From: Haloarchaeobius iranensis
Lineage (GTDB): Archaea > Halobacteriota > Halobacteria > Halobacteriales > Natrialbaceae
Length of the DNA: 64,000 nucleotides
Assembly (NCBI RefSeq): GCF_900103505.1
Contig: NZ_FNIA01000002.1
Location: forward strand, 1 to 64,000
Direction: 5' to 3'
The notes below the pieces were generated by a model. That model searched no databases and was not told the DNA's origin. It saw nothing but the letters and a program-made list of their open reading frames with translations. A program made the translations under genes and the position numbers. Numbering within the stretch: position 1 is the stretch's first letter; each line of letters begins with the position of its first letter. This document shows positions 34,065-42,830 of this stretch, one piece after another.

Positions 34065-34137
34065 GGGTACTAGGGCAACCTTCGGCTGGGAGCACTTAGA
34101 ATCGACGCTTTCACCCGGTCGTCGGCCCCGAGTCAGC

Positions 34138-34174
34138 ACATATTTAACCCCGTCTTCCTAAGCCACGAATCGAC
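34138..34174 (+). promoter_or_regulatory. coxB promoter
   Basis: ACATATTTAACC (34138-34149) predicts a transcript start near 34170, 5 nt before the coxB ATG at 34175. Confidence 0.6.
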
Positions 34175-34957
34175 ATGAACGCAAAGCGAATCGCCCCGCT
34201 GGCCACATTCGGGGCGGCGCTCTTGCTGCTCGCTGCCGACCCGGCGGCCGCGCAGTCGACGTCCGCCGAGGCCATCAACGGGCTCAACGAGCGCCTGCTC
34301 GTCGTCGCCATCCCGATCACCGTCCTCGTGGAGGGCATCCTCATCTACACCGTCCTCAAGTTCAAGGACAGCGACGAGGCCAAGCCGACCCGGGAGAACC
34401 GTCGTCTGGAGATCACCTGGACCGTCGCGACCGCCGTCATCCTCCTGTTCGTCGGCATCGCGACGACGATGGTCATGGCCGACCAGTCGGTCATCGCCGA
34501 CGGCGTCGAGGACCGCGCCGACGTCCCCGACGACGCCGAGCACGTCAACGTGACCGCGGAGACGTACGCCTGGACGTTCGAGTACACCCGCCACAACGTC
34601 TCCTCCAGCTCGAAGCTGGTCATCCCCGAGGGCCAGGAGACGTACTTCAACATCACGACGAAGGACTGGCTGCATGCCTTCCACGTGCCACAGCTCGGGC
34701 TCAAGCAGGACGCGGTCCCGGGTCAGAACAACTACATCATGACCACCGGGACGGACCCCGGCCTCTACCAGGGCTACTGCGCGGAGTACTGTGGCACCGG
34801 CCACTCCGCGATGATGTTCGAGGTCGAGGTCATGCCCCAGGACGAGTACGAGACGTGGCTCGCCGACCAGTGTACCGGTGAGTGGAACGAGGAGGAGCTG
34901 ACCTGCGAGGCGCCCGACGACGACGGCAACTCGAACAACGCGACGGTCGCGGCCTGA
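34175..34957 (+). CDS. coxB: Cytochrome c oxidase subunit II
   Basis: This subunit receives electrons through a binuclear CuA centre. The 260-residue protein has a signal peptide (PLATFGAALLLLAADPAAAQ), two membrane helices (residues 40-60 and 85-105) and a cupredoxin domain with the CuA ligands in AFHVPQLG and CAEYCGTGHSAMMF (near residue 208). The last 20 residues are Asn/Asp-rich. It heads the oxidase cluster with coxC at 35.3 kb; subunit I is not in the window. Confidence 0.94.
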   Translation: MNAKRIAPLATFGAALLLLAADPAAAQSTSAEAINGLNERLLVVAIPITVLVEGILIYTVLKFKDSDEAKPTRENRRLEITWTVATAVILLFVGIATTMVMADQSVIADGVEDRADVPDDAEHVNVTAETYAWTFEYTRHNVSSSSKLVIPEGQETYFNITTKDWLHAFHVPQLGLKQDAVPGQNNYIMTTGTDPGLYQGYCAEYCGTGHSAMMFEVEVMPQDEYETWLADQCTGEWNEEELTCEAPDDDGNSNNATVAA

Positions 34958-35014
34958 CGACTGAACGTCGCTTCGACGCGCGACTTCGAACATCTCTTTC
35001 TGTTCCGAGCGCCG

Positions 35015-35284
35015 GTGTGCAACCCCGCGTGGCCCGCTCGCCGCACTCTGGAACACCCGTCTCCTCGGCGGTCGCTCCGGCTCCTGGTCGGTGACCTCGT
35101 CGCTGGCGCGGTCGTCGCTCTCCAGGTCGGCAGTGTGTTCTGGATTCTGGCACTCCTCGGGCTCGTCCTGACCGGGCTGGCGGTGCTCCGGCTCGCGCTC
35201 GTCTTCGCGACCGGCCGGCGGCCCGGGCGAGCTGACAGCGCCTCGACAGTCGCCGGCGAGCGATGTCGGTTCCGTCCCGGTGTT
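35015..35284 (+). other. Degenerate or very small membrane ORF between coxB and coxC
   Basis: The 390-bp gap after coxB contains an open frame without ATG (GTG near 35015) that includes a long hydrophobic stretch (VGDLVAGAVVALQVGSVFWI, ILALLGLVLTGLAVLRLALV) and then turns into Arg/Pro-rich sequence that runs into coxC in the wrong frame. The hydrophobic part looks like two membrane helices of a real protein. It may be a small intact gene with a GTG start or the remains of one. Little else is visible in this gap. Confidence 0.3.
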
Positions 35285-35348
35285 TCGCCGATTCGGGACG
35301 CGAACGCGCTTGGATGGATTTTTGGTAGTCCACTCGTAAGCCCCTTCC

Positions 35349-36203
35349 ATGACAGTTGCCGAAGAATCCGGGGACGACCACGGGCACCACCTGCCGGCCG
35401 TCGAGGACTGGCCGCGCGGGTTCGGCGAGGCCAGCTGGTGGCCGTTCGTCGCCGCACTCGGTGCCGGCGGTATCTACCTCGGCGCCGCGTTGTACGTGCT
35501 CGTATCGAGGAACATCGTGAGCTACGGCGTGTTCGCCGGTGCTGCAATCCTGAGCACGCTCCTGTTCCTGGTCGGGCTGTTCGGCTGGCTCTACCACGCG
35601 TTCATCGTCTCCTTCTGGGAGCGCGGTGCCGACGAACACAGTGCACACAAGCTCAGATGGGGAATGGTCGCGTTCCTCGGTTCGGAGGTCGCCACCTTCA
35701 GCGCGGGCTTCGTGTACTACTTCTTCGTCCGCGTCGGTGACGTCGGCGAGGTGCCCCACCTGTTCGGGAGCCTCGTCATCGTCAACACGGCGCTGCTGGT
35801 CGCCTCCAGCTTCACCATCCACTTCGCACACACGTCGCTGCTGAAGGGCAACCGCAAGCGGTTCATCGGCCTGCTCGGCGCGACGCTCGTCCTCGGGCTG
35901 GTGTTCATCGCCGGCCAGGTGTACGAGTACTACGAGTTCATCGTCCACGAGGGGTTCGCCCTCGGCTCCGGCGAGTTCAGTCAGGTGTTCGCCAGTGGCT
36001 TCTACGCGCTGACCGGACTGCACGGCCTGCACGTCAGCCTGGGTGCGGTGCTCATCGGCATCGTCTTCGTGCGCGCGCTACGGGGTCAGTACTCCGCCGA
36101 GCGCCACGTCTCCGTGAGCACGGTCTCGATGTACTGGCACTTCGTCGACATCGTCTGGATCTTCCTCGTCGTCGTCCTGTACGTCGGCGCACCCGTCGCG
36201 TAA
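35349..36203 (+). CDS. coxC: Cytochrome c oxidase subunit III
   Basis: The 284-residue integral membrane protein has seven predicted helices after a His/Asp-rich N-terminus (EESGDDHGHHLPAVEDWPRG). Conserved features include the Glu in FLGSEVATFSAGF near residue 115, FALTGLHGLHV-like ALTGLHGLHVSLGA near 220 and SMYWHFVDIVWIFL near 260. It supports subunit I of the heme-copper oxidase. Six nucleotides separate its stop from the next membrane gene. Confidence 0.94.
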   Translation: MTVAEESGDDHGHHLPAVEDWPRGFGEASWWPFVAALGAGGIYLGAALYVLVSRNIVSYGVFAGAAILSTLLFLVGLFGWLYHAFIVSFWERGADEHSAHKLRWGMVAFLGSEVATFSAGFVYYFFVRVGDVGEVPHLFGSLVIVNTALLVASSFTIHFAHTSLLKGNRKRFIGLLGATLVLGLVFIAGQVYEYYEFIVHEGFALGSGEFSQVFASGFYALTGLHGLHVSLGAVLIGIVFVRALRGQYSAERHVSVSTVSMYWHFVDIVWIFLVVVLYVGAPVA

Positions 36204-36209
36204 CCCGCG

Positions 36210-37592
36210 ATGGAGGGACACCGTCCCCGACGCCTCGTGCTGGCGGCGTTCGGGACGCTCGTTCTCGCGACGGGGACGGCCCTCGCCCACGGCGGTTCGC
36301 TCCGTGGTGAAGCCGGCAGCATCGCGGTGCCGGCCTGGCTCTTCCTGCTGACCGGCGGGGCGGCCGTCGGGGCCTCGTTCCTGCTCGCCGCGACGGTGAC
36401 GGACCGACGCTACATCGCGAGTATCGACGACTGGCATCGGACGCTTCGGCGGTTCCCGGTGGCGGTCTCGCGCTACCTCGCGCCGCTCGTCGGGCTGGTC
36501 GGCTTCGGTGCCGTCCTCTGGTTCGGGTTCACCGGACCGACGACGCCGCTCCGGAACCTCGCAGTGGTGGTCGTCTGGGTCGGCTGGTGGGCCGGGTTCA
36601 CGATGACGACGTACCTCGTCGGGAACACCTGGCGCGCGCTGAACCCGTTCCGCGCGCTCGTCCGGGGGGTGTACACGCTCCGCGCCGCGCCGCCCCGCGA
36701 GTACCCACAGCGGCTCGGGAGCTGGCCCGCCGTCGTCGGCCTGCTCGCCCTCGTGTTCACCGAGGTCGTGCTCCCGCTCGCCGACGACCCGCGGCTGCTC
36801 GCGACGGCCGTGGCCGGCTACGGTGTCGCGACGACCGTCGCCGGCCTCGCCTTCGGGGAGAGCTGGTTCGAGCGGGGCGACCCCGTCTCGCGCACGTTCG
36901 CCGCGTTCGGGGCCGTCGCCCCGCTCGTCCGGTCCGACGACGGTGTCCGGCTCCGGCTCCCCGGCATGGGCCTGACCGACTCGTCGGTCGTCCGCGACCG
37001 GAGCGACGTGGTGTTCGTCGTCACGCTGCTGTGGGTGACGACCTACGACGGCCTCGTGACGACGCCGCTCTGGGGCGACTTCGCGAGGGCCGCGGTCGGC
37101 GGCGGGCTCCCCTGGCTGCTGACCTACCTGCTCGCGTACCTGCTCGGCTTCGGAGTGTTCGTCGGCGTCTACTGGCTCGCGGCGCTGCTGGCCCGGACCA
37201 CCGGGGAGACGTTCCTCACGCCGGCCGCCCTCGGCCGACGGTTCGCCGCACCCCTGCTCGCCATCGCCGCGGGCTACCACCTCGCCCACTACCTGAGCTA
37301 CTTCGTCGTGCTCTCGCTCCCCCTCTGGCAGGTGCTCGCGAACCCGACCGCGCCGCCGTTGAACCCCCAGCGGTACGGGTTGCCGGGCTTCGTCGGCGGG
37401 CTCGAGCTCGCGTTCGTCCTGCTCGGGCACCTGCTCGCCATCTGGGTGGCGCACTCGACCGCCTACGACGTCTTCCCGAGCCGTCTCCAGGCCGTCCGCA
37501 GCCAGTACCCGTTCATCGGCGTCATGGTCGTCTACACCATGGTGAGCCTCTGGATCGTCGCAGCCCCCGCACGCACCCCACCGTTCCTATGA
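36210..37592 (+). CDS. Polytopic membrane protein of the oxidase cluster, 460 aa
   Basis: The protein starts with a signal-like helix (FGTLVLATGTALAHGGS) and has about ten further hydrophobic segments. Histidine-containing helices near the end (LLAIAAGYHLAHYLSYF; LLGHLLAIWVAHSTAYDVF) could bind heme or copper, but I do not recognise a named family. Position between coxC and a zinc-finger membrane protein, with an ATGA overlap to the latter, suggests a role with the terminal oxidase or copper handling. Confidence 0.8.
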   Translation: MEGHRPRRLVLAAFGTLVLATGTALAHGGSLRGEAGSIAVPAWLFLLTGGAAVGASFLLAATVTDRRYIASIDDWHRTLRRFPVAVSRYLAPLVGLVGFGAVLWFGFTGPTTPLRNLAVVVVWVGWWAGFTMTTYLVGNTWRALNPFRALVRGVYTLRAAPPREYPQRLGSWPAVVGLLALVFTEVVLPLADDPRLLATAVAGYGVATTVAGLAFGESWFERGDPVSRTFAAFGAVAPLVRSDDGVRLRLPGMGLTDSSVVRDRSDVVFVVTLLWVTTYDGLVTTPLWGDFARAAVGGGLPWLLTYLLAYLLGFGVFVGVYWLAALLARTTGETFLTPAALGRRFAAPLLAIAAGYHLAHYLSYFVVLSLPLWQVLANPTAPPLNPQRYGLPGFVGGLELAFVLLGHLLAIWVAHSTAYDVFPSRLQAVRSQYPFIGVMVVYTMVSLWIVAAPARTPPFL

Positions 37593-37888
37593 CAGCCAGC
37601 ACCGACTCCCACCACGACCGTACCGATGCGCCCTCGGAGACGAACGTCCCCGCGGGTGCGACGGCCCACCGCTGTCCGTACTGCGACCGGCCGTTCCGTC
37701 ACGAGGACCAGCGCACGCTCCACGTCGGGCTGAGCCACTACGACCGGATGACCGAGGCCGAGGAAGCGGCCTTCCGCGAAGTGTACTCCGCCGAGGAGGC
37801 GGAGCTGGGGCTCTACCGGTTGAAGCTGGTCGGTGCCCTCGTCGTCGTCTACTTCGGGATGTTGCTGCTGTACGCCGTCGTCACCTGA
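37589..37888 (+). CDS. C2H2-type zinc finger protein with a membrane anchor
   Basis: The 99-residue protein carries one C2H2-like finger, CPYCDRPFRHEDQRTLHVGL, then SH (residues 29-50), an acidic helix (TEAEEAAFREVYSAEEAE) and a C-terminal membrane helix (LVGALVVVYFGMLLLYAVV). Its ATG overlaps the previous stop (ATGA), so the two are translated together. A tail-anchored finger in an oxidase operon may be an assembly or regulatory factor; this is inference. Confidence 0.85.
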   Translation: MTASTDSHHDRTDAPSETNVPAGATAHRCPYCDRPFRHEDQRTLHVGLSHYDRMTEAEEAAFREVYSAEEAELGLYRLKLVGALVVVYFGMLLLYAVVT

Positions 37889-37889
37889 G

Positions 37890-38165
37890 CTACATGCCCA
37901 GGTCTTCGGCGGCCGCCGGGATAGGCAGGTCGTGGGGCGGGACCCCCAACAGCTCCGCCACGTGGTCCAGCGCCATGTCGAAGCCGTAGTAGCGCTCCAA
38001 CTCGTCGCCCCCTGCCGTCGGTCGCACCTTCAGCATCGCGTAGCCGTCGACGTTCTGTGCCACAGCGGCGGTCGCGCCGTCGCGCTCGAACGACAGGACG
38101 CGCTCGGTCTCCGTCTCCTCGTACCGGGCCGTGATGCCATCGCTCGTCGCCGTGTCCTCTGTCAT
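37890..38165 (-). CDS. Small hypothetical protein, 91 aa
   Basis: This is a soluble acidic 91-residue protein with a beta-rich core (ITARYEETETERVLSFERDG; AAVAQNVDGYAMLKVRPTAG) and a helical end (FDMALDHVAELLGVPPHDLP). I know similar haloarchaeal conserved proteins without function. It is convergent with the oxidase cluster and divergent from a PadR-type gene. Confidence 0.75.
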   Translation of the reverse strand: MTEDTATSDGITARYEETETERVLSFERDGATAAVAQNVDGYAMLKVRPTAGGDELERYYGFDMALDHVAELLGVPPHDLPIPAAAEDLGM

Positions 38166-38249
38166 GGACGGGCGTTGGGACCGGAGGATGTCGTACCTGC
38201 CGGTTTCGGAAGCGAAACGCACCAGTGGGCCGGCCGCGAGCACACACGC

Positions 38250-38534
38250 ATGACGAAGTTCATCCAGAGCGGGCGGCGGCGGGACCTCTGCTTGCTGCTC
38301 CACGACGCCGGCGAACTCCAGGCACAGGCGCTGAAGACCCGCCTCGAACGACACTACGACGAGCGAATCGAGCCGAAGTCGTTCTACGGCGCGCTCGACG
38401 CGCTGGAGTCGGCGGGGTTCGTCGAGACCCACACCGAGGGGCTGTACGACGTCTACTCGCTGACCGACGCCGGGCGGGCGCGGGTGGACGAACACGTGGA
38501 CTGGGTAGTCGAACGGACGCGCGACGTGGGGTAA
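38250..38534 (+). CDS. PadR-type transcriptional regulator
   Basis: The 94-residue protein is a compact winged-helix of the PadR family: LCLLLHDAGELQAQALKTRL, IEPKSFYGALDALESAGFVE, and YSLTDAGRARVDEHVDWV. It lacks the long C-terminal dimerisation helix of larger PadR proteins. ATG at 38250 is the only sensible start; the frame upstream is a shadow of the divergent gene. Target unknown. Confidence 0.82.
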   Translation: MTKFIQSGRRRDLCLLLHDAGELQAQALKTRLERHYDERIEPKSFYGALDALESAGFVETHTEGLYDVYSLTDAGRARVDEHVDWVVERTRDVG

Positions 38535-38576
38535 CCCGGGCGAGGCTTCAACTGGGAGGCCGGGACCAGACCGGCC

Positions 38577-38783
38577 ATGCTCCACGACGTGAAGGCGTTC
38601 GCGGCGACGGCCGGCGGTCGGCCGGTCACGGCGGTAATCTGGCTCGCGACGATGGCCTTCGGTGCGCTCGTACTCCTCGACCCCGGGCCGTTCCCGCGAC
38701 ACGTCTATCTGGAGGCGACCTCGGTGTTCACGGCGTTGACCTGGCTCCGGACGGTGGGAACCCGGGCCCGGCTGTTCGTCTGA
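38577..38783 (+). CDS. Small membrane protein, 68 aa
   Basis: One clear hydrophobic segment (VTAVIWLATMAFGALVLLD) lies at residues 17-35, with an amphipathic tail ending in RTVGTRARLFV. It follows the PadR gene by 42 nt and may be in its operon. Function unknown. Confidence 0.65.
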   Translation: MLHDVKAFAATAGGRPVTAVIWLATMAFGALVLLDPGPFPRHVYLEATSVFTALTWLRTVGTRARLFV

Positions 38784-38791
38784 GTCGGCGG

Positions 38792-39013
38792 TCACCCGAG
38801 CACGAAGTCGTGCACGGCGACAACGACGGCGTAGACGACCATCACCAGCCCGACCCCCAGTAGCAGTGGGTCGTACGACGTGTCGACCGCCGACGAGTTG
38901 ACGAGCACATAGCTCATCAGCGCGAAGCTCAGCCCGCCGACCAGGACCGTCTGCTGGGTCCTGTTGATGCCTAAGAACGTCCCTTCGACAGGTGTACCAT
39001 TAAATATTACCAT
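38792..39013 (-). CDS. Small membrane protein, 73 aa
   Basis: Two membrane helices (TVLVGGLSFALMSYVLVN; LLLGVGLVMVVYAVVVAVH) follow a short N-terminus. A minus-strand AT-rich stretch before the start (39001-39020) is a plausible promoter. It is convergent with the 68-aa gene and lies just after the acyl-CoA dehydrogenase gene. Function unknown. Confidence 0.75.
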   Translation of the reverse strand: MVIFNGTPVEGTFLGINRTQQTVLVGGLSFALMSYVLVNSSAVDTSYDPLLLGVGLVMVVYAVVVAVHDFVLG

Positions 39014-39043
39014 TCGCGTCGAAAAGAGTTCCGGCCGGTGCGA

Positions 39044-40189
39044 CTACTCCTCGAGCACCTGGTCGCCGATGGTGTTCCGCAGCACCTCGCTGGTGCCCTC
39101 GTAGATCTCGTTGAGCTTCGCGTCGCGGTAGAACCGCTCGGCCGGGAAGTCCTTCGTGTAGCCGTAGCCGCCGTGGATCTGGATGCCCTCGTTCGCCACC
39201 TCGCGGGAGATCTCGGAGGCGTAGAGCTTGGCCTGTGCGGCCTCCTTGATGAATTTCTCGCCGCGGATCTTCTTGTCGGCGGCGCGGTGCATCAGCATCT
39301 TCGCGGCCTGGACCTTCGTGTCCATGTCCGCGATCTTGTGCTTGATGGCCTGGAACTCCGAGATGGGCTGGTCGAACTGCTCGCGCTGCTGTGCGTACTC
39401 GGTCGCCTGCTCGAGGGCGGCGCGGGCGATACCCACGCCGCGAGCGGCGATGGTGATGCGGCCGCCGTTGAGCGTCTTCAGCGCGTGGACGAAGCCGTCA
39501 CCTTCCTCGCCGAGCAGGCGGTCGGCCGGGATGCGCATGTCGTCGAAGCGGAGCTCGGCCGTGGGACACCCCTTGTCGCCGAGTTTGTCCTCGGTGCCCT
39601 CGACGTGGAAGCCGTCGTCCTCGTCGGGCCGGACGACGAACGAGGAGATGCCCCTGTTGCCGGCCTCGGGGTCGGTCTTCGCAAAGACCGTGACGGTATC
39701 GGCGACGGAGCCGTTGGATATCCAGAGCTTGCCACCGTCGATGACGTACTCGTCGCCGTCGCGCTCGGCGGTCGTCTCCATCGCGGGGACGTCGGAGCCG
39801 GCACCGGGCTCGGAGAGGGCGAACGCGCCGATGTCGGTGCCCTCCGCGAGCGGAGTGAGGTACTCCTCCTTCTGGGCCTCGTCGCCGAACTCGTAGATCA
39901 TGTTGCCCGCCAGCGAGATGTGGGCGGCGACGATGGTGCCGAGGCCGCCGGAGCCACGCGAGATCTCCTCCAGTCCGATAGCGTAGCTGTGGTAGTCGAG
40001 GCCCGCACCGCCGTACTCCTCCGGGAACGGCATCCCCATCAGCCCGAGGTCCGCCATCTCGCTCACGAGCTCGGCGGGGAACTCGTCCTCGTGGTCGATC
40101 TCGTCGGCGACCGGCACGACCTCCTCGTCGACGAACTCGGCGACCATGTCCCGTATCTGGGCCTGCTCCGCGCTGAGGCTGAAGTCCAT
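39044..40189 (-). CDS. Acyl-CoA dehydrogenase
   Basis: This FAD enzyme catalyses the first oxidation of fatty-acyl-CoA beta-oxidation or branched-chain amino acid breakdown. The 381-residue protein has the full family layout: N-terminal helices, the FAD/substrate region FALSEPGAGSDV (near 127) and LWISNGSVAD (near 160), and the C-terminal signature HGGYGYTKDFPAERFYRDAK (near 342) followed by the catalytic Glu in IYEGTSEV. Chain-length specificity cannot be read. It stands alone, with other beta-oxidation genes at 42.8 and 53.7-59.5 kb. Confidence 0.94.
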   Translation of the reverse strand: MDFSLSAEQAQIRDMVAEFVDEEVVPVADEIDHEDEFPAELVSEMADLGLMGMPFPEEYGGAGLDYHSYAIGLEEISRGSGGLGTIVAAHISLAGNMIYEFGDEAQKEEYLTPLAEGTDIGAFALSEPGAGSDVPAMETTAERDGDEYVIDGGKLWISNGSVADTVTVFAKTDPEAGNRGISSFVVRPDEDDGFHVEGTEDKLGDKGCPTAELRFDDMRIPADRLLGEEGDGFVHALKTLNGGRITIAARGVGIARAALEQATEYAQQREQFDQPISEFQAIKHKIADMDTKVQAAKMLMHRAADKKIRGEKFIKEAAQAKLYASEISREVANEGIQIHGGYGYTKDFPAERFYRDAKLNEIYEGTSEVLRNTIGDQVLEE

Positions 40190-40239
40190 GGGAGAACGTT
40201 CGACCCTCGCGACTTTACTTTTGTCTTGCGTCCACGGTC

Positions 40240-40282
40240 CGGGTCCGAAAAGTATAGACGAGTAGAGGGCTCCATATGAGGT
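40240..40282 (+). promoter_or_regulatory. Promoter upstream of the squalene/phytoene synthase gene
   Basis: CCGAAAAGTATAGACG (BRE-like CGAAAAG plus TATAGA, about 40245-40256) predicts transcription from around 40278-40283. An ATG lies at 40283, ahead of the synthase start at 40375. Confidence 0.55.
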
Positions 40283-40378
40283 ATGAGCGATACGGGCGTG
40301 TGTTTCTCTCCAGAGCCAGAGTTTGCCGTCGTGGCAGGTGGGTTTTTCAGCGTGGAATACACAGGGGAACGTGAATGA
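40283..40378 (+). CDS. Possible 31-aa leaderless ORF coupled to the synthase gene
   Basis: The frame starts MSDTGVCFSPEPEF and ends VEYTGERE with TGA at 40376-40378, overlapping the synthase ATG (40375) as ATGA. The predicted transcript start falls at its ATG. It could encode a small protein or act as a translated leader that hands ribosomes to the synthase. Its composition is not obviously haloarchaeal coding, so this remains tentative. Confidence 0.45.
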   Translation: MSDTGVCFSPEPEFAVVAGGFFSVEYTGERE

Positions 40379-41433
40379 ACGAGGAACAGGTAGAGTATCC
40401 GGTCGACGACGACCTCGCGTGGTGTTACGAGGCGGTGCAGGGCGTCTCCCGCACCTTCGCCATCACCATCGAGGAGCTAGAGGAGCCGACCGCCCGCCAC
40501 ATCTGTCTGGGCTATCTCCTCTGCCGCGTCGCCGACACGGTCGAGGACGCGGGCCACATCCCCCCCGCGGAGAAGGCGGAACTGCTGCGTCTCTATGCGG
40601 ACGTGCTCGATGCCGACGACCCGGCGACCGCCGAGGAGTTCAGGACCGCGGTCGACGAGTGGCTCCCCGAGGAACGCGACGAGGACTGGACCGTCGTCGC
40701 CGAGTCCCCCCGGGTAGTACGGACGTATCGCCGCCTCCCGCCCGAGGCGAAGGATGCCATCCTCCCGCCCGTGCTCGAACTGACGAACGGCATGGCCGAG
40801 TTCGTCGAGCGCCACGCCGACTCGGGCGGGCTGCGGATCCAGACGCTCGACGAGCTCGAGGAGTACTGCTGGTACGTCGCCGGCACGGTCGGCTCCCTCG
40901 TGACCGGGCTCGTGACCCGCGGGACGACCGACCGACGCGAGTCCCGGCTCCGCGAGAACGCACGGTCGTTCGGACTGTTGCTCCAGCTGGTCAACGTCGC
41001 CAAGGACGTGAGCGACGACTACCACGAGGAGAACAACGTCTACCTACCCGCGGAGTGGCTGGAGTCGGAGGGCGTGGACCGCGACGCCGTCTGCGACCCA
41101 GAGAACGAGGAGGCAGTGGCGACGGTCATCGAGCGCGTCGTCGACCACGCCTCCGGCTACCTCGACGACACGCAGACCTACCTCGAAGCCCTCCCCGAGC
41201 GACGAGGGAACACGCTGTCGGCGTGGGGTATCCCGTACCTGCTCGCCGTGGCGACCCTCCGTGAGCTCCGGGAGCGACCCGCCGACGTGGTCCGCGAAGG
41301 CGGCGTGAAAGTCTCGCGGATGGAGGTCATGGCGATCATCCACTGGTTCCGTGAGTCCGGTGACCGGCAGGCGCTCGAACGGGTGCGACAGACCATCGAG
41401 CAGAAGCCACTACACGAAGCGGACCTCTCCTGA
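40375..41433 (+). CDS. Squalene synthase (phytoene/squalene synthase family)
   Basis: The 352-residue enzyme condenses two prenyl diphosphates. Both Asp-rich motifs are present: DTVEDA near residue 54 and DVSDDYHEENNVYLP near 204, with GVSRTFAITIEEL near 23 and YCWYVAGTVGSLVT near 163. The FAITIEELEEP N-terminus and VYLPAEWL segment are closer to squalene synthase than to CrtB phytoene synthase, so squalene is the preferred product; haloarchaea use squalenes as membrane lipids. Product specificity needs experiment. Confidence 0.88.
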   Translation: MNEEQVEYPVDDDLAWCYEAVQGVSRTFAITIEELEEPTARHICLGYLLCRVADTVEDAGHIPPAEKAELLRLYADVLDADDPATAEEFRTAVDEWLPEERDEDWTVVAESPRVVRTYRRLPPEAKDAILPPVLELTNGMAEFVERHADSGGLRIQTLDELEEYCWYVAGTVGSLVTGLVTRGTTDRRESRLRENARSFGLLLQLVNVAKDVSDDYHEENNVYLPAEWLESEGVDRDAVCDPENEEAVATVIERVVDHASGYLDDTQTYLEALPERRGNTLSAWGIPYLLAVATLRELRERPADVVREGGVKVSRMEVMAIIHWFRESGDRQALERVRQTIEQKPLHEADLS

Positions 41434-41434
41434 G

Positions 41435-42787
41435 TCAGGTCGCCTCGGCCGTCGGTTTCTCGGTGTCCGATGACTCCGTGACCTCCGTCCTCGCCGACTC
41501 TTGCCGCCCGAGCGCGTAGAGCGCGACTCCCAGCACGACTGTCCCAACCGCCCAGAGCAGGAGTGTATACGACGGTGCGACCGACGGCGAGACGAACGGG
41601 AAAGCGGCGAGCGTCGGCGTCAGCAGGGTGACGACCGCGACGGGTGCCGCCGCCAGCGTGCTGCGCTCGTGTGCCGCACCCAGCAGCAGGAACAGGAGGA
41701 CGGTCGTCGTCCACGTGCCCAGGAGCCGGTTCGGGCCGGTCGCCCCGACGATGACCAGCCAGCAGCCGCTCGCGGCCGGGAACACCCACCAGGCGTAGCT
41801 GTCGAGGCTGATGCGGTCGCCCCAGAGGGAGAACGCGGCAGCAGTGCCCGCGGCGACGAGCGTCTGTGGGACCAGCGAGACGAGCGTGAGACCGACGAAT
41901 ATCGCCAGGTCCACGGCCCACCCCTCGATGCTCGTTCCGAGCAGGAACAGGCCGACGCCGGCCGCAAGCAGGACGGGTGCGACGGCACCGACGACGAGTC
42001 CGATTCGGGTGGCGAGTCCGTCGTCGGCCCGGTCCGGTCCGAACCGGTCACCGTCGCGGAACAACCCGACGAGGACGCCGACGAACAGGAGCGTCGGAAG
42101 CGCGACGATAGCGAGGGCCCGCGCCAGTGACCGCTCGACGACGGCCATCCCGACCGCGAGGTAGCTCGTACCGGTGGCGACCAGGCCGGCGTCGGCACCG
42201 AACGCGAGGTACGTCTCCGAGCCGATGCCGGTCTGCTCGGTCCAGACTATCGCGCCGCCGTCGGCCGTCGCGGTGTCGGGGACGAGCGTCGGGCTGGTGC
42301 CGTCGGGACCGTGGACGGCGAGCCGGTCGGCGTGGACGGTCACCCCCGCTGCCTCGTGCGAGGGGAACAGGCCGTCGGCGACGAGGACACCCCCGACGCC
42401 ACGGTGTGCGAAGTCGGCGGACGTGAACGTGGCGACGAGGGTGCGGTTCTCGATGCGGGTCTGGAGGGCTGTGACCTCGTCGACGACGGTCCGGCGGGTG
42501 AGTTCACCACGGACGCGGTCGCGACGTTCGGCGGGAGCGTCGCGCAACTCGCCGGCCGTTCGCTCGTCGAGAGTCGCCCGCACGGTCCAGTCGGCGCTGC
42601 CGTCGTCCTGGACCCGGACGACGACCTCGCTGTGCTCGACCCCGCCGTCGAGCGCATCGTCGGTACAGAGCCCACAGACTGCCTCGGGCGGGGGTCCTGC
42701 GGTGACTGGTGCGACGATTGGGAGGGCGACGGCTGCCAGCACGAGGAGCGTCAGGACTGCCAGCGTCTGCGGTCGGTGGAGGGACAT
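41435..42787 (-). CDS. Exported/membrane protein, 450 aa
   Basis: The protein has a signal peptide (LAVLTLLVLAAVALPIVAPVTAG), an extracytoplasmic beta-rich domain of about 170 residues (VVRVQDDGSADWTVRATLDE) with a CGLC pair near residue 38, and about eight membrane helices in the C-terminal half ending in an acidic tail. I know the layout from haloarchaeal membrane proteins of unknown function. Its stop abuts the convergent synthase gene with one nucleotide between. Confidence 0.78.
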   Translation of the reverse strand: MSLHRPQTLAVLTLLVLAAVALPIVAPVTAGPPPEAVCGLCTDDALDGGVEHSEVVVRVQDDGSADWTVRATLDERTAGELRDAPAERRDRVRGELTRRTVVDEVTALQTRIENRTLVATFTSADFAHRGVGGVLVADGLFPSHEAAGVTVHADRLAVHGPDGTSPTLVPDTATADGGAIVWTEQTGIGSETYLAFGADAGLVATGTSYLAVGMAVVERSLARALAIVALPTLLFVGVLVGLFRDGDRFGPDRADDGLATRIGLVVGAVAPVLLAAGVGLFLLGTSIEGWAVDLAIFVGLTLVSLVPQTLVAAGTAAAFSLWGDRISLDSYAWWVFPAASGCWLVIVGATGPNRLLGTWTTTVLLFLLLGAAHERSTLAAAPVAVVTLLTPTLAAFPFVSPSVAPSYTLLLWAVGTVVLGVALYALGRQESARTEVTESSDTEKPTAEAT

Positions 42788-42830
42788 CGTTCGTTGCGAC
42801 GACGCCGACCGAGAAGAAATTTGGGACGGT

